From: Deltaproteobacteria bacterium
GTDB taxonomy: Bacteria; Desulfobacterota; Desulfarculia; JACQYL01
Assembly: GCA_016208165.1 (NCBI GenBank)
Contig: JACQYL010000105.1
Coordinates: 1-45,392 of the forward strand
DNA: 45,392 nucleotides
Direction: 5' to 3'
Shown in pieces: positions 26,854 to 37,872 of the stretch. The position numbers were made by a program, and so were the translations under genes. Position 1 is the stretch's first letter. Each line of letters opens with the position of its first letter. Under the pieces are notes generated by a model. The model searched no databases, was not told where the DNA came from, and saw only the letters and a list, made by a program, of their open reading frames with translations.

Positions 26854-28839
26854 ATGTTAAAGCGCCTTTTATCCCGTAGTCTTCGGTTCAAAATCCTGTT
26901 CGGATTGCTCTTGTCATTGGCGCCCTTGCTCGCCATCGTGGGCATTACCTACTATTCCGCACTGAGTACGGCGGAGAACAGTAAACGTATCATGAACATC
27001 CTCAGCCGGAGCGGGGCCAGGGAAATCGACACGTTCATCGAAACGCAGAAAACGCGGTTCCTGAATTGGACCGCAAAGGACATATATGGCATGGCCATCC
27101 AGTTCCAAACCACGAACATGGAAGACAAGTTCTCATCCTACCTCGAAGAGGATCCTGGTTTTTCTTTGCTAATGCTGGTGGATATGGAGGGAAAAGTGCT
27201 CGTAACGGCCTCCGCGGGAGCTCGGAAGGACGAAGCCAAGGGAAGATTCCTTGGGCGGTCCCTCGAGGGAGTGTCCGAACTTTCCGATAAGCCCCCACGG
27301 TCCGCCGCCCTGGCAAAGAGTGCTCTTGTTAAAGAGATCCTCCCAGGGTCCGGACATACGTTTATGTTCAGTTTCAAGACTGCGAACTTTGAGCGCGAGC
27401 CCAACGGGTACTTTATCGCATTTGTGGACTGGGCAAAGGTACAGGAAAAAGTCAACACTCTGCATGAGGAAATGAAAGGGAATGGGTTTAACAAGCTCAA
27501 CATCGCCGTCTTGAACCGATCCTCCGGTTTAGCGCTCAGCCACTCGGACGAGAAAATGACCGGCAGCTCCCTGGAAATGCCGGATTCACTTAAAGCGTGG
27601 CTGCAGGGAACCGAAAGCGGGCAGGTGCGCGGTTTCGAATTCGGAAAAAAGAGCGAATACCTCACCTTCTATCCGATCCTCAGTCCCGAGGGACTTTTCG
27701 ACGAGAAAGGCCGCGATCGAAATCATTCCGATCTCTGTTTCACGGTGTCTGTAGATCGAGCCGACATCATGTCCGACGTCCGGAGAATCCTGTGGGCGTC
27801 CGGCGGGGTTGCCGGGATCGGCGCCGTTGTCGTGGTGCTGATCGGTCTGTTCATCGTCCGCCTGATCTCCAGGCCTCTCGACCGCATTATTGGAGGTTTA
27901 GGCGAAAACTCGAACCGGTTGGCCTCCTCTTCCGAAAAGGTGACCTCGGCCAGTCAGTCAGGAGCCGAGGGCGCTTCAGAGCAGGCGGCTTCACTCGAGG
28001 AGACGTCTTCGTCCATGGAACAGATGTCTTCCATGACGGAACAGAACGCCGTCAATGCCCAGCAGGCCAATCATCTCATGAATCAGGCGAATGAGGTGGT
28101 GTCCCGGGCCAACGAGTCCTTGGCCCAGCTTACAGCGTCCATGATCGAGATATCCAAAGCCAGCGAAAAGACGTCCAAAATCATCAAGACCATTGATGAA
28201 ATCGCCTTTCAAACCAATCTGCTGGCTTTGAACGCGGCCGTTGAAGCGGCTCGAGCGGGGGAAGCCGGAGCCGGATTCGCGGTAGTGGCGGACTAGGTCA
28301 GAAATCTGGCCAAGCGGGCAGCCCAGGCAGCCAGGGACACGGCCGGCCTCCTCGATGGAACAGTGAAAAAGATCAAGGAAGGTTCCGACCTGGTAACCAG
28401 AACCAACGACGCGTTCTCCCGAGTATCCGAGAGTTCGTCCAGGGTCGGCGAACTGGTGGCCGAGATCGCAGCCGCCTCCAAAGAGCAGGCTCAGGGCATT
28501 GACCAGGTGAGCAAGGCCGTGGCTGAAATGGACAAGATCACCCAGCGGAATGCTTCCAACGCCGAGGAGAACGCAGGCGCCGCCAAGGAAATGAATGTTC
28601 AGGCCGATCAGATGGCGGGATACGTGGCGGAACTCATGTCCCTGGTCGGCGGAAGCGGCAGGCGATCGAGCAACGGTCATGGCGCGGTCGTTCAGCAAGG
28701 CCTGGCGGTTCGCAGGAATAAAACCCTTGCCGCCGCGTCCGGCAAACTCGGAAAAAGCACGGCGACCGTTCCCAAAGCGAAGGTACTCCATCCCGGGCCG
28801 ATGATTCCGTTGGAGGATAAAGATCTCAACGACTTCTAA
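26854..28839 (+). pseudogene. Methyl-accepting chemotaxis protein (MCP4), interrupted by an in-frame TAG
   Basis: One continuous frame of 661 codons encodes a receptor, except for TAG at 28294-28296 (codon 481). TM1 is at about 15-35. A Cache-like sensor ([35 protein letters not shown]) extends to about 310. TM2 ([21 protein letters not shown]) is at about 313-333. The signalling region then begins. The stop replaces the glutamate of VADEVRNLA, which the other three receptors keep as GAA or GAG, so a single G-to-T change explains it. After the stop the frame is intact to a normal tail, [11 protein letters not shown]. Without read-through the product lacks half of the hairpin and could not signal normally. 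The start has AAAGGAG upstream. A sequencing error is possible. Confidence 0.85.
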
Positions 28840-28877
28840 GGCCATGCGACGAACAGTATCCCAACGGTTCTGGAGCG

Positions 28878-28910
28878 AGGGGCAAGTTTAGCTTGCCCTT
28901 TCTTTTTCTC
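28878..28910 (+). terminator. Rho-independent terminator after MCP4
   Basis: Stem GGGCAAG with CTTGCCC (extended by two weaker pairs) and a TTTAG loop is followed by TTTCTTTTTC. It shares its GGGCAAG/CTTGCCC core with the hairpin after MCP2. Confidence 0.75.
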
Positions 28911-29128
28911 GCCGAAGAAGCCTGGATTGCCGATCGGCGATTTGGTAGTAATGGGGAATCGTGCAGGGATTGTTTCTGCGTCCGCGACCCCGACAACCGG
29001 TTCATCAATGACAAGCGTACAGGGCATTGTTACAAAAGAATCCATTCGACGTGCGAAGCGGTTCATGGATCCCACGATAGTGTGAATGCCCTATGCCGGC
29101 TCAGGTCGGCCAATAACGGTGAATATGC

Positions 29129-31198
<2,070 letters not shown>

Positions 31199-31343
31199 AA
31201 GTACGGTTCTGTAATCATTCGCTGGGGGGAGAAGGCCGGGATGAGGGCATCTCTACCAAACATCTTCGCGAGGCACAAGGCTGGTATAATCTTTGCCTCT
31301 CCGCAACAGGAGATCGGAGCACAACCAAGGAAAGGAGATCCGT

Positions 31344-32969
31344 CTGAAACTTGCCTCGGGAACGATGAGTTTGGCGATTCTCATCTGGTTACTGCTATCT
31401 CCGTCGAATGAGCAGGGCGTCATCTACTATGTCCGAACGGACGGGGGAACCGCCGATCAATGCACGGGCCTCAAAGACGCGCCGTACCCCGGATTCGGAA
31501 CCGATCAGCCTTGCGCCTGGTCTCACCCGTTCTGGGCCTTGAACAACAGCGGGGAATGGAAAATCCAGGGGGGTGAAACCCTGGTCATCGCGAGCGGGTC
31601 CTACCGCATGGGCATAGGCGCCCCCAATTCGGACTGGTGCGGAGCTGCATGGGCGTATGACTGTCATCTGCCGCCTCTGCCGTCAGGTCCTTCCCCGGCC
31701 AACCCCACCCGTATGCTGGGGGCCGGGTGGAATCAGGGTTGCGCCGATCCACCCGAGCTGTGGGGCGCTGAAAGACCCTGGCAAATCCTCGGCCTGGCGG
31801 GCACGGATAACGCTGTCGTCGCCTGCCTGGAACTCACCGATCATTCCGACTGTGTCGAATCCCACGCAAACCCCGCAATTCGATGCGAACGAGATGCCCC
31901 ACCGTTCGGAGATTGGGCGGCTTTCGGCATCAGCGCATCGGATTCTTCCAACGTGACGCTGAAAGACCTGGATATCCACGGCCTCGCAGGAGGGGGCATT
32001 CACGCCGGCCGGCTGGCGGACTGGACCGTTGATAACGTTCGAATCGCCGGCAACGGCTGGGTGGGATGGGACGGTGACATTTACGGCATTGACGCCAACA
32101 CCGGAACCATGGTCTTTAAAAAATGGACGGTGGAATGGAACGGCTGCGCGGAATCCTACCCTGAAGAAACAATGAACAACTGCTGGGCTCAGACAGCCGG
32201 CGGATACGGCGACGGAGTCGGTACGGGAGAGACCGGCGGGAATTGGGTCATCGAAGATTCGATATTCAGATACAACACTTCGGACGGGCTTGACCTGCTG
32301 TATACCCGTCTTCCTAGCCAAATCACGATCAGAAGAACCCAATCCTACGGCAATGCCGGGAACCAGATCAAGGTCAACGGTCCCTCGCGCATCGAGAACA
32401 GCCTGATGAGGAGCGACTGCGGATTTTTCAACGGGAAATCCTTCACGTATCAAGTGGACGATTGCCGCGCGGGCGGCGCCGCGCTGGCGTTCGCCCTCAG
32501 GCCGGACACCGCCGTGTCGTTGGTCAATTCAACCCTTACCGGGCATGGCGACTGCCTCCTTACCGCCGAATGCGACGACGGTAGCTGCAATGGATCCGAA
32601 ACCGTCACCATCCAGAACACTATTTTTGTCGGCAACCGGGAGTTCCTGGATCCGGAAGACACCACCTGCTATATCTGGTTCGACCAAATGAATCTGTATG
32701 ATACTCAGATCGACTACAACGTGGTGTACCGTGCAAAACCAGGGAACATCGGCTTGTCGGAAAATGACCTCTCCCAGGATCCTCAAGTGGTCGACGACAC
32801 CCTGGAAACGTTTGACGGTCACCTGGAAGCCGCCGGTCCGGCCATCGACAGCGGCGCGCCTGTGGGCGGGCTGGGCGGATTGATTCCGAACCACGACTTG
32901 GAAGGATTCAGCCGCCCCCAGGGCGGCGGCGTAGACCGCGGGGCCTACGAGCGGGTGAATTCGCCCTGA
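31344..32969 (+). CDS. Secreted right-handed beta-helix protein
   Basis: This protein of about 541 residues has a signal peptide and a long parallel beta-helix region. Short repeating strand-turn units are visible: NVTLKDLDIHGLAGGGIHAG, WTVDNVRIAGNG, WVIEDSIFRYNTSDGLDLLY, ITIRRTQSYGNAGNQIKVNG, VTIQNTIFVGN. The end (AAGPAIDSGAPV ... RPQGGGVDRGAYE) is the DxGAYE closing motif common in such proteins. Many paired cysteines suggest disulfides. The start is unclear. CTG at 31344, six bases after AAGGAG, would give an M-KLASGTMSLAILIWLLL signal peptide. The first ATG, at 31365, has no ribosome site and loses the basic residue. No catalytic site is recognised; polysaccharide binding or cleavage is possible. 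Confidence 0.75.
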   Translation: MKLASGTMSLAILIWLLLSPSNEQGVIYYVRTDGGTADQCTGLKDAPYPGFGTDQPCAWSHPFWALNNSGEWKIQGGETLVIASGSYRMGIGAPNSDWCGAAWAYDCHLPPLPSGPSPANPTRMLGAGWNQGCADPPELWGAERPWQILGLAGTDNAVVACLELTDHSDCVESHANPAIRCERDAPPFGDWAAFGISASDSSNVTLKDLDIHGLAGGGIHAGRLADWTVDNVRIAGNGWVGWDGDIYGIDANTGTMVFKKWTVEWNGCAESYPEETMNNCWAQTAGGYGDGVGTGETGGNWVIEDSIFRYNTSDGLDLLYTRLPSQITIRRTQSYGNAGNQIKVNGPSRIENSLMRSDCGFFNGKSFTYQVDDCRAGGAALAFALRPDTAVSLVNSTLTGHGDCLLTAECDDGSCNGSETVTIQNTIFVGNREFLDPEDTTCYIWFDQMNLYDTQIDYNVVYRAKPGNIGLSENDLSQDPQVVDDTLETFDGHLEAAGPAIDSGAPVGGLGGLIPNHDLEGFSRPQGGGVDRGAYERVNSP

Positions 32970-33973
32970 ATCCTCCGCGGTTTTCATGGACACCGGATGA
33001 GGTAAGAGAGTATGATATAAAAGTGGTGTCCGCACGTTAAAAGATCGTGGACCGAAAGCAGGCCCATGGGAGAGAGCCCGGCGCGGCGCTCCCCCCCTGT
33101 TGCGGGAGTTTTACCTATAGCCCGAAACAGGGGTTTCTCCCACTTCCTAGGAAAATCCCCCATTCGTAAAATGAGAATCGTCCCGGATAGGAACGCCCGC
33201 CGTCCCATGTTATGGTCGAAAAATCCGGAGTCCAACCGGAGAGAGGCTGTTATCGATCTCATACCATCAAGCCGGTACGATGAAAAAGAGAACCACCGGA
33301 AGAGCCCTTTACCGAAAACAGTGGAAATCAGCCGTTTCTCGTATAAACAAATTCGTGTTTACCTGGACTCGGGGCTCCAAAGACCCGACACGGGCCATCC
33401 GTACCTCGCAACCGGCAAAAACGGCCCAAAAACAGCAAGACGAGGTTAACATCTTTCCACCGGACGAAGCCGTATGCCCGGCAAGACCGGGACTGCTCGA
33501 TCACGTCAGGGCGCTTACAGGGGATGAGGCCGCCGGGTATTTCTCGCGCCTTGTGGAACAGAGGGTTCCCATACACGTAGGTACACCCCGTGCAAAGAAT
33601 CGCCGGAGTGAAGAAGACGATCTCCTCGAAACCGCCCACTTCGCGGGAGCTTTTCTGCTTCCGGAACTTGCCACGCATGCGAAGTGGTTCACGTTTTTAG
33701 CCCGGACAGGTCGGGCGTGTTCTCGGAGACCCTGCCCTAGACCTCTCTTTTTCAGCTTATCGAAAACAACCGCGGAAAAGGAGATGAGTTTCATCCCGAG
33801 GTCCCTTTGGACGGAGCATTTCCGTCGTAAGTAGTTTAGCGTACAAAACAGAACGCAGGTCTTAATGAAAGAGGGGCATGCCGACTTGATCTAACCATGC
33901 GCCGGTGCGTCCCTCATCCGAATCGTTTGTAATAGTGCGGTCCTAAGTTTAAGAGAAAGGAGGTGCGACCCGA
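32970..33973. other. Intergenic region, about 1 kb, no convincing gene
   Basis: Overlapping frames are open on both strands: 33280-33834 (+, 184 codons, starting KKRTTGRALYRKQW), 33328-33678 (-, 116 codons, with FTPAILCTGCTYVYGN) and 33501-33794 (-). None has a good ribosome site together with a recognisable domain, and I cannot decide between them. The stretch may hold a decayed gene. Nothing repeat-like or structured stands out. Confidence 0.35.
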
Positions 33974-34228
33974 ATGCCGGACTTGAAACTCACCCTTTCC
34001 GCCGAGGATCTTGGCGCCGATAAAGGGCTTTTGGTGGAATGGGTGAAGGAACTGGGGGATTGGGTTCGAAAAAACGAAGTCATTGCTGTCTGCCGGGCGG
34101 ACGGCCGGGAAGTCTCGCTCAAAGCCCCTGTTCAAGGCGTATTGAAGAAGATTCTTGTAGAACCCAACACGGATTTCGAAGCCGATGCCGTTTTAGGGAT
34201 TCTTCGAACCGTGATGGGAGGAACCTAG
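33974..34228 (+). CDS. Lipoyl/biotinyl-domain-like small protein lacking the modified lysine
   Basis: This 84-residue protein covers little more than one lipoyl/biotinyl hammerhead fold. It has GLLVEWVKELGDWVRKNEVIAV, then the turn, then VSLKAPVQGVLKKILVEPNTDFEADAVLGIL, which is the usual order of E2-type lipoyl domains. At the exposed turn where lipoyl domains have D-K-A, the sequence reads RADGREV, so glycine replaces the lysine that would carry lipoate or biotin. It may therefore be a structural or interaction domain. The start has a strong AAAGGAGGTG upstream. The DUF362 gene follows 192 bp downstream on the same strand, so joint expression is possible. Confidence 0.75.
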   Translation: MPDLKLTLSAEDLGADKGLLVEWVKELGDWVRKNEVIAVCRADGREVSLKAPVQGVLKKILVEPNTDFEADAVLGILRTVMGGT

Positions 34229-34420
34229 TATACCCTGATCCGTTGTGCAGTTTCGATTCGAAGGTCATCGGTTGAATGGGCTCATGAAGAGCGCGTTAGG
34301 AGGGTCGTCCGGAAGGGTCGATGCGTATGCTCGAGGTTCCACGGTCGAAGCGGACGCATACGGCCGGCCAGAAATACCCGGATGACTATGGATCCAAAAA
34401 AATCCAGAAGGAGATGTCCC

Positions 34421-35812
34421 ATGAGGAATGCACACATCGCGGAAAAGTTTGGCGAAAAGTCTACCGTGGCCCTGATCAAGCGGGACAAGGTGGCGGGAAG
34501 CCCCGGCAAGTACACACAGGAAGCGGTAAAACAAGTCAAAGCCATGCTCAAGGAAGGCGCCGACTATTTGGGCGGCATGAAGAAATTCGTCAAGCCCGGA
34601 AATTCCGTGCTCCTTAAAGTGAACTCCGTTTATCCGGTTCCGCCCGAAGCGGCCTGGAACGTAGACCCGCGCCTGGTGGAGGCTCTTATCGGCCTCATCA
34701 AGGATGAAGTCCCCGACGTGGGAAAAATCATCGTCGCCGACGACTCCGCAGCGGTAAAGCAAGTGCCGGACATCGACACCGTTGACGTCATGGTCCAGAA
34801 CGGTATTGCGGCTGCCGCGCGAAAAGCGGGCGCCGAGGTCATCTGCCTCGAGTACGATTCGCATGTGAGGACCACCATTCCGGATGCGCGTACATTCCCC
34901 TATTTTGAATGTCCCAAGGCGCTGCTGGATGCGGACGTCATTATCACCGTTCCCAAATGGAAAAACCACATCGAGGGGCACATGACTTTGGGCATCAAGA
35001 ACGCCCAGGGGTATTATACGCGCGTGCTGAAGCAGGACGGCATGACGGATCACAGGAATGACAAGGAAAGGCGCCACGCCAACGACGTTCATCTGAAGTT
35101 CACGGACACCTTGAAGGTCATCTATCCGGATCTGACCATTATCGACGGGCTGTGGGCCATTCAGGGAGACGGTCCGGGTGTGGCCCGGGATTGGGAAGTG
35201 ATTCGCGATATGAACATGATCGTCATGAGCGACGACATCGTTGCGGCGGATTCCGTCGCGGCCCAGGCATCCGGATACGCCTGGGACTATGTGCCCACTA
35301 CGCGTCTCGCCGGGCGGCAGGGCTTCGGTCATGCCAAGCCTGAAGAGATCAATATCAAAGGCGCGGACCTTCAGAAGGTCATGGTGAAGTTCGTGCCGGC
35401 CAAGCTCTACGACATCCAAGGCTACTATGACAACGTGGACGTATATACGCACGGCGGGTGCGTCACCGGATGTCAGCCGCTTCTTCGCATGACGCTCAAC
35501 TTTCCGGACGAAGCCGGAACACTTAAGAAGCTGAAAGAACCCATCAACTTTATCGTCGGAAACAACACCTACATACCCCATGATCTCAAACCCGAGAGAA
35601 CCTGCCTGCTGGGTGACTGCCTTTGGAACAACTGGCTGGACCTGGAAGCTGAAGGATCTCTCACTCCGCAGAATCTGAAGGACCGCGGGGCCCTCGTTAT
35701 TCCGGGATGCCCGTCTTTCGCCAACATCTTCTCCAACATTCCTCCGTGGATTGACAAGATAGCGGCCAAGGACCAGGCGGAGTTGGCAGCCGCGGCTGCC
35801 GCGGTCGCGTAG
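34421..35812 (+). CDS. DUF362 domain-containing protein
   Basis: This 463-residue cytoplasmic protein has no signal peptide. The DUF362 pattern is visible: SVLLKVNSVYPVP near the start, DSAAVKQVPDIDTVDVM, the core ITVPKWKNHIEGHMTLGIKNAQGYY, IDGLWAIQGDGPGVARDWEV and SDDIVAADSVAAQASGY. Many DUF362 proteins carry ferredoxin-type clusters; here only scattered cysteines (CVTGCQP, CLLGDCLW, PGCPSF) are seen. The function is unknown; redox or ligand-binding roles have been suggested for the family. The start at 34421 follows AGAAGGAGATGTCCC. An ATG 13 codons earlier lies before this site and is less likely. The C-terminus is an Ala-rich run. Confidence 0.88.
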   Translation: MRNAHIAEKFGEKSTVALIKRDKVAGSPGKYTQEAVKQVKAMLKEGADYLGGMKKFVKPGNSVLLKVNSVYPVPPEAAWNVDPRLVEALIGLIKDEVPDVGKIIVADDSAAVKQVPDIDTVDVMVQNGIAAAARKAGAEVICLEYDSHVRTTIPDARTFPYFECPKALLDADVIITVPKWKNHIEGHMTLGIKNAQGYYTRVLKQDGMTDHRNDKERRHANDVHLKFTDTLKVIYPDLTIIDGLWAIQGDGPGVARDWEVIRDMNMIVMSDDIVAADSVAAQASGYAWDYVPTTRLAGRQGFGHAKPEEINIKGADLQKVMVKFVPAKLYDIQGYYDNVDVYTHGGCVTGCQPLLRMTLNFPDEAGTLKKLKEPINFIVGNNTYIPHDLKPERTCLLGDCLWNNWLDLEAEGSLTPQNLKDRGALVIPGCPSFANIFSNIPPWIDKIAAKDQAELAAAAAAVA

Positions 35813-36139
35813 GATACTAAATCCTCGACCTCCTCGCCGGACGGCTGCCGCCGGCCGGCAGGGAGGTTCCGTGTTTCTGCGCCTCAGGATGCCGGGGAGA
35901 AACCCCGACCAACCAAACGGATTTGCCCCGGCATCCGCCGGCCAATACTCCAACGTGCCCGAAACACCCGCGGAGACGATCTTCTTGCAGGACTTTGCCA
36001 AAACCGGCAAGTCGGCTTCGGGTAGGGTGCATCGAGCCGGGAGAGGGACTCGTTGCCGCGCTTTGACCGGCCGCTCCGTGCCCCGCTCTTAGATGGTTCC
36101 ATTTCATTTTCATTGCACGCTGATGTGGAGGAAGCGGAC
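35813..36139. other. Intergenic region
   Basis: No gene is supported. A GC-rich hairpin (CTGCCG, five-base loop, CGGCAG at about 35845-35861) just after the DUF362 stop may help end its transcript, but it lacks a U-tract. The next gene's frame is open upstream to 36053 without a ribosome site. Confidence 0.35.
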
Positions 36140-36895
36140 ATGCGTTTAAGCAACAAGGTGGCTTTCATTACAGGGGCCGGCTCCGGCATCGGAAGAGAAA
36201 TCGCCCTTCACTTTTCCGAGCACGGCGCAAAGATTGTAATAGCGGAAATCGTGGAAGAACGAGGCCGGGAAACGGCAAGCTTGATTGAAAAGAAAGGCGG
36301 AGAAGCCCTTTTTGTCCGGATCGATGTAAGCTCGGTGGAATCCATTGAGGCGGGGGTTAAACAAGCGCTCGAACGTTTCGGCAAAATAGATGTGTTGGTG
36401 AATAATGCAGGAATCCTGGAGTATCTTCCCTTTCTGCAAATAAAGGAGAAAAACTGGGACCGTCTCATGAACATCAACCTGAAAGGGACGTTTTTTTGCG
36501 CTCAGAAGGTTGCCAAAGAGATGATTCGTTTGAAGAGCCCTGGATCCATCATCAACCTGGCTTCCATCGCCGCCGAGTTGGCCATTGAATTCCAGAGCCA
36601 TTACGTGACCTCCAAGGGAGGGGTTCGAATGATGACAAAGGGTTTGGCTCTCGAGCTGGCGCCCTACGGAATCCGCGTGAACGCCATAGCGCCCGGTGTC
36701 ATTCTGACGGAAATGACCAAGGAGGACTTGGAGGAGCCTTCGGTTCGGGAAGAAGCGGAAGCCAAAATTCCTCTGGGCCGTTTGGGCGCCCCTTTGGATG
36801 TAGCCCGCGCAGCGCTCTTCTTTGCATCCGACGAATCGGACTACATTACCGGAAGCTTGTTGTTCGTTACGGGTGGTTTCGAAATCAGCGTGTGA
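36140..36895 (+). CDS. Short-chain dehydrogenase/reductase (SDR), FabG-like
   Basis: This 251-residue classical SDR has the NAD(P)-binding TGAGSGIG at 11-18, NNAG at 88-91, catalytic S142, Y155 and K159 (YVTSK) and the IRVNAIAPGVILTEM segment after the active site. E36 in IVIAEIVEE, at the end of the second strand, suggests NAD rather than NADP as the cofactor; this is an inference. The substrate is unknown: a 3-hydroxyacyl or other secondary alcohol is typical. The start at 36140 has GGAGGAA about seven bases upstream. It stands alone; a MITE-like repeat follows. Confidence 0.92.
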   Translation: MRLSNKVAFITGAGSGIGREIALHFSEHGAKIVIAEIVEERGRETASLIEKKGGEALFVRIDVSSVESIEAGVKQALERFGKIDVLVNNAGILEYLPFLQIKEKNWDRLMNINLKGTFFCAQKVAKEMIRLKSPGSIINLASIAAELAIEFQSHYVTSKGGVRMMTKGLALELAPYGIRVNAIAPGVILTEMTKEDLEEPSVREEAEAKIPLGRLGAPLDVARAALFFASDESDYITGSLLFVTGGFEISV

Positions 36896-37025
36896 TCAGC
36901 CGCTTCGGCTTCGAGCGGGGAGATGCGTTTCACCTTCCGGTTCGTTTGCACGGCCCTTGGTCGGAGTCTTTCAGTGCTCGTTCCATATCCTTAACAGCCC
37001 GTTGAAAAAGCCGGGTTGTTACAGA

Positions 37026-37142
37026 CCGTTGAAAAACGATGAGATGCAAGGCGCGCAAATCCCGAGGAATGAGACGTACATAGAGTACGTCGCAGTGACG
37101 AGGGATGAAGCGCAACGCCGCAGATCGCGTTTTTCAACAGCC
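37026..37142. mobile_element. MITE-like inverted-terminal-repeat element
   Basis: About 117 bp are bounded by inverted ends (CCGTTGAAAAACG at the left, CGTTTTTCAACAG at the right) with a GTACATAGAGTAC palindrome near the middle. It has no coding capacity. A further GTTGAAAAA copy lies just before it (about 36997). Elements ending in GTTGAAAAACG/CGTTTTTCAAC, with a GAGTACGTC core, are known to me as dispersed repeats in Desulfobacterota genomes. The nature of the mobility is inferred. Confidence 0.6.
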
Positions 37143-37173
37143 TGTTAAGCAAGTACGGAGGTGCGTCGAATAG

Positions 37174-37872
37174 ATGTCCTTACATATCAATGCCAAAAAC
37201 GGGATTGCCGGTAATATGTCGGTGGCGGCCCTGATCGATCTTGGAGCCGATCAAGAAACTGTAGTGAGAACCGCGGAAAATGCCGCGTCCACACTCATCA
37301 GCACAAAAGCGGTCCTGCGCAAGGTTTCCAGAAACGGAATTGCGGCCTTGCATCTCGATACCGTATGCGAGGACATGTCCTTTCCCATAGAGGATATCAA
37401 GCGTGCGATCGGTTCGGCGGATATCGAGGGTACGCAACGCGCCCTGAATATCTTGGAAACACTCATCAAGGCCGAGCAGGAATACCACATGACCCACCAT
37501 GTGCATTTCCATGAGATCGGATGCGCCGATCTGGTCTTCGATATCGTGGGAACCATCAAAGCGCTCGAGCTTCTGGGAGAAACCGATATCACGTGCACGC
37601 CGGTCTCCGTAGGCGGTGGAACCGTGACGTTCTCCCACGGTACGCTGGACGTGCCCGCTCCGGCGACCAAAAAGATATTGGAGACCTACAGGATCCCGTT
37701 TGCCAAAGGTCCCATCGACCGGGAGCTCGCCACGCCCACCGGAGTCGCCATTCTCGCCAATATTGTGGGAAGATACACGGAACACGCTTCCGCCCTTCAA
37801 ACGGGATACGGAGCAGGATCGAACTTCAACGGTATACCCAACGTCCTGGAAATCAGCCGCGTGGCTTCCTGA
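37174..37872 (+). CDS. larC: LarC-like nickel-insertion protein, N-terminal (LarC1) half only
   Basis: This 232-residue protein has the LarC (formerly DUF111) N-terminal pattern: an opening NGIAGNMSVAALIDLGAD, the histidine motif HHVHFHEIGCADLVFDIVG, PVSVGGGTVTFSHG, LDVPAPATKKIL and ELATPTGVAILANI. LarC makes or uses the nickel-pincer nucleotide cofactor of lactate racemase-type enzymes, inserting the nickel. Full LarC is about 400 residues; the C-terminal half (LarC2), which completes the nickel-CTP site, is not found downstream in any frame. No larA, larB or larE is in the window. The gene may encode an LarC1-only relative or a truncated one. GGAGGTG precedes the ATG. Confidence 0.8.
   Translation: MSLHINAKNGIAGNMSVAALIDLGADQETVVRTAENAASTLISTKAVLRKVSRNGIAALHLDTVCEDMSFPIEDIKRAIGSADIEGTQRALNILETLIKAEQEYHMTHHVHFHEIGCADLVFDIVGTIKALELLGETDITCTPVSVGGGTVTFSHGTLDVPAPATKKILETYRIPFAKGPIDRELATPTGVAILANIVGRYTEHASALQTGYGAGSNFNGIPNVLEISRVAS

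Noticed and set aside
28294-28296. Pyrrolysine decoding of the MCP4 TAG as the main explanation
   Set aside because: The codon replaces a conserved glutamate in a protein family not known to use Pyl. A point mutation is simpler. Kept only as a test.
33280-33834. 184-codon plus-strand frame before the lipoyl-like gene
   Set aside because: Competing frames on the other strand are equally plausible, and there is no ribosome site or domain.
34265-36010. Minus-strand open frame of 581 codons opposite the DUF362 gene
   Set aside because: The antisense of a well-supported gene. It has no ribosome site and its composition is typical of a mirror frame.
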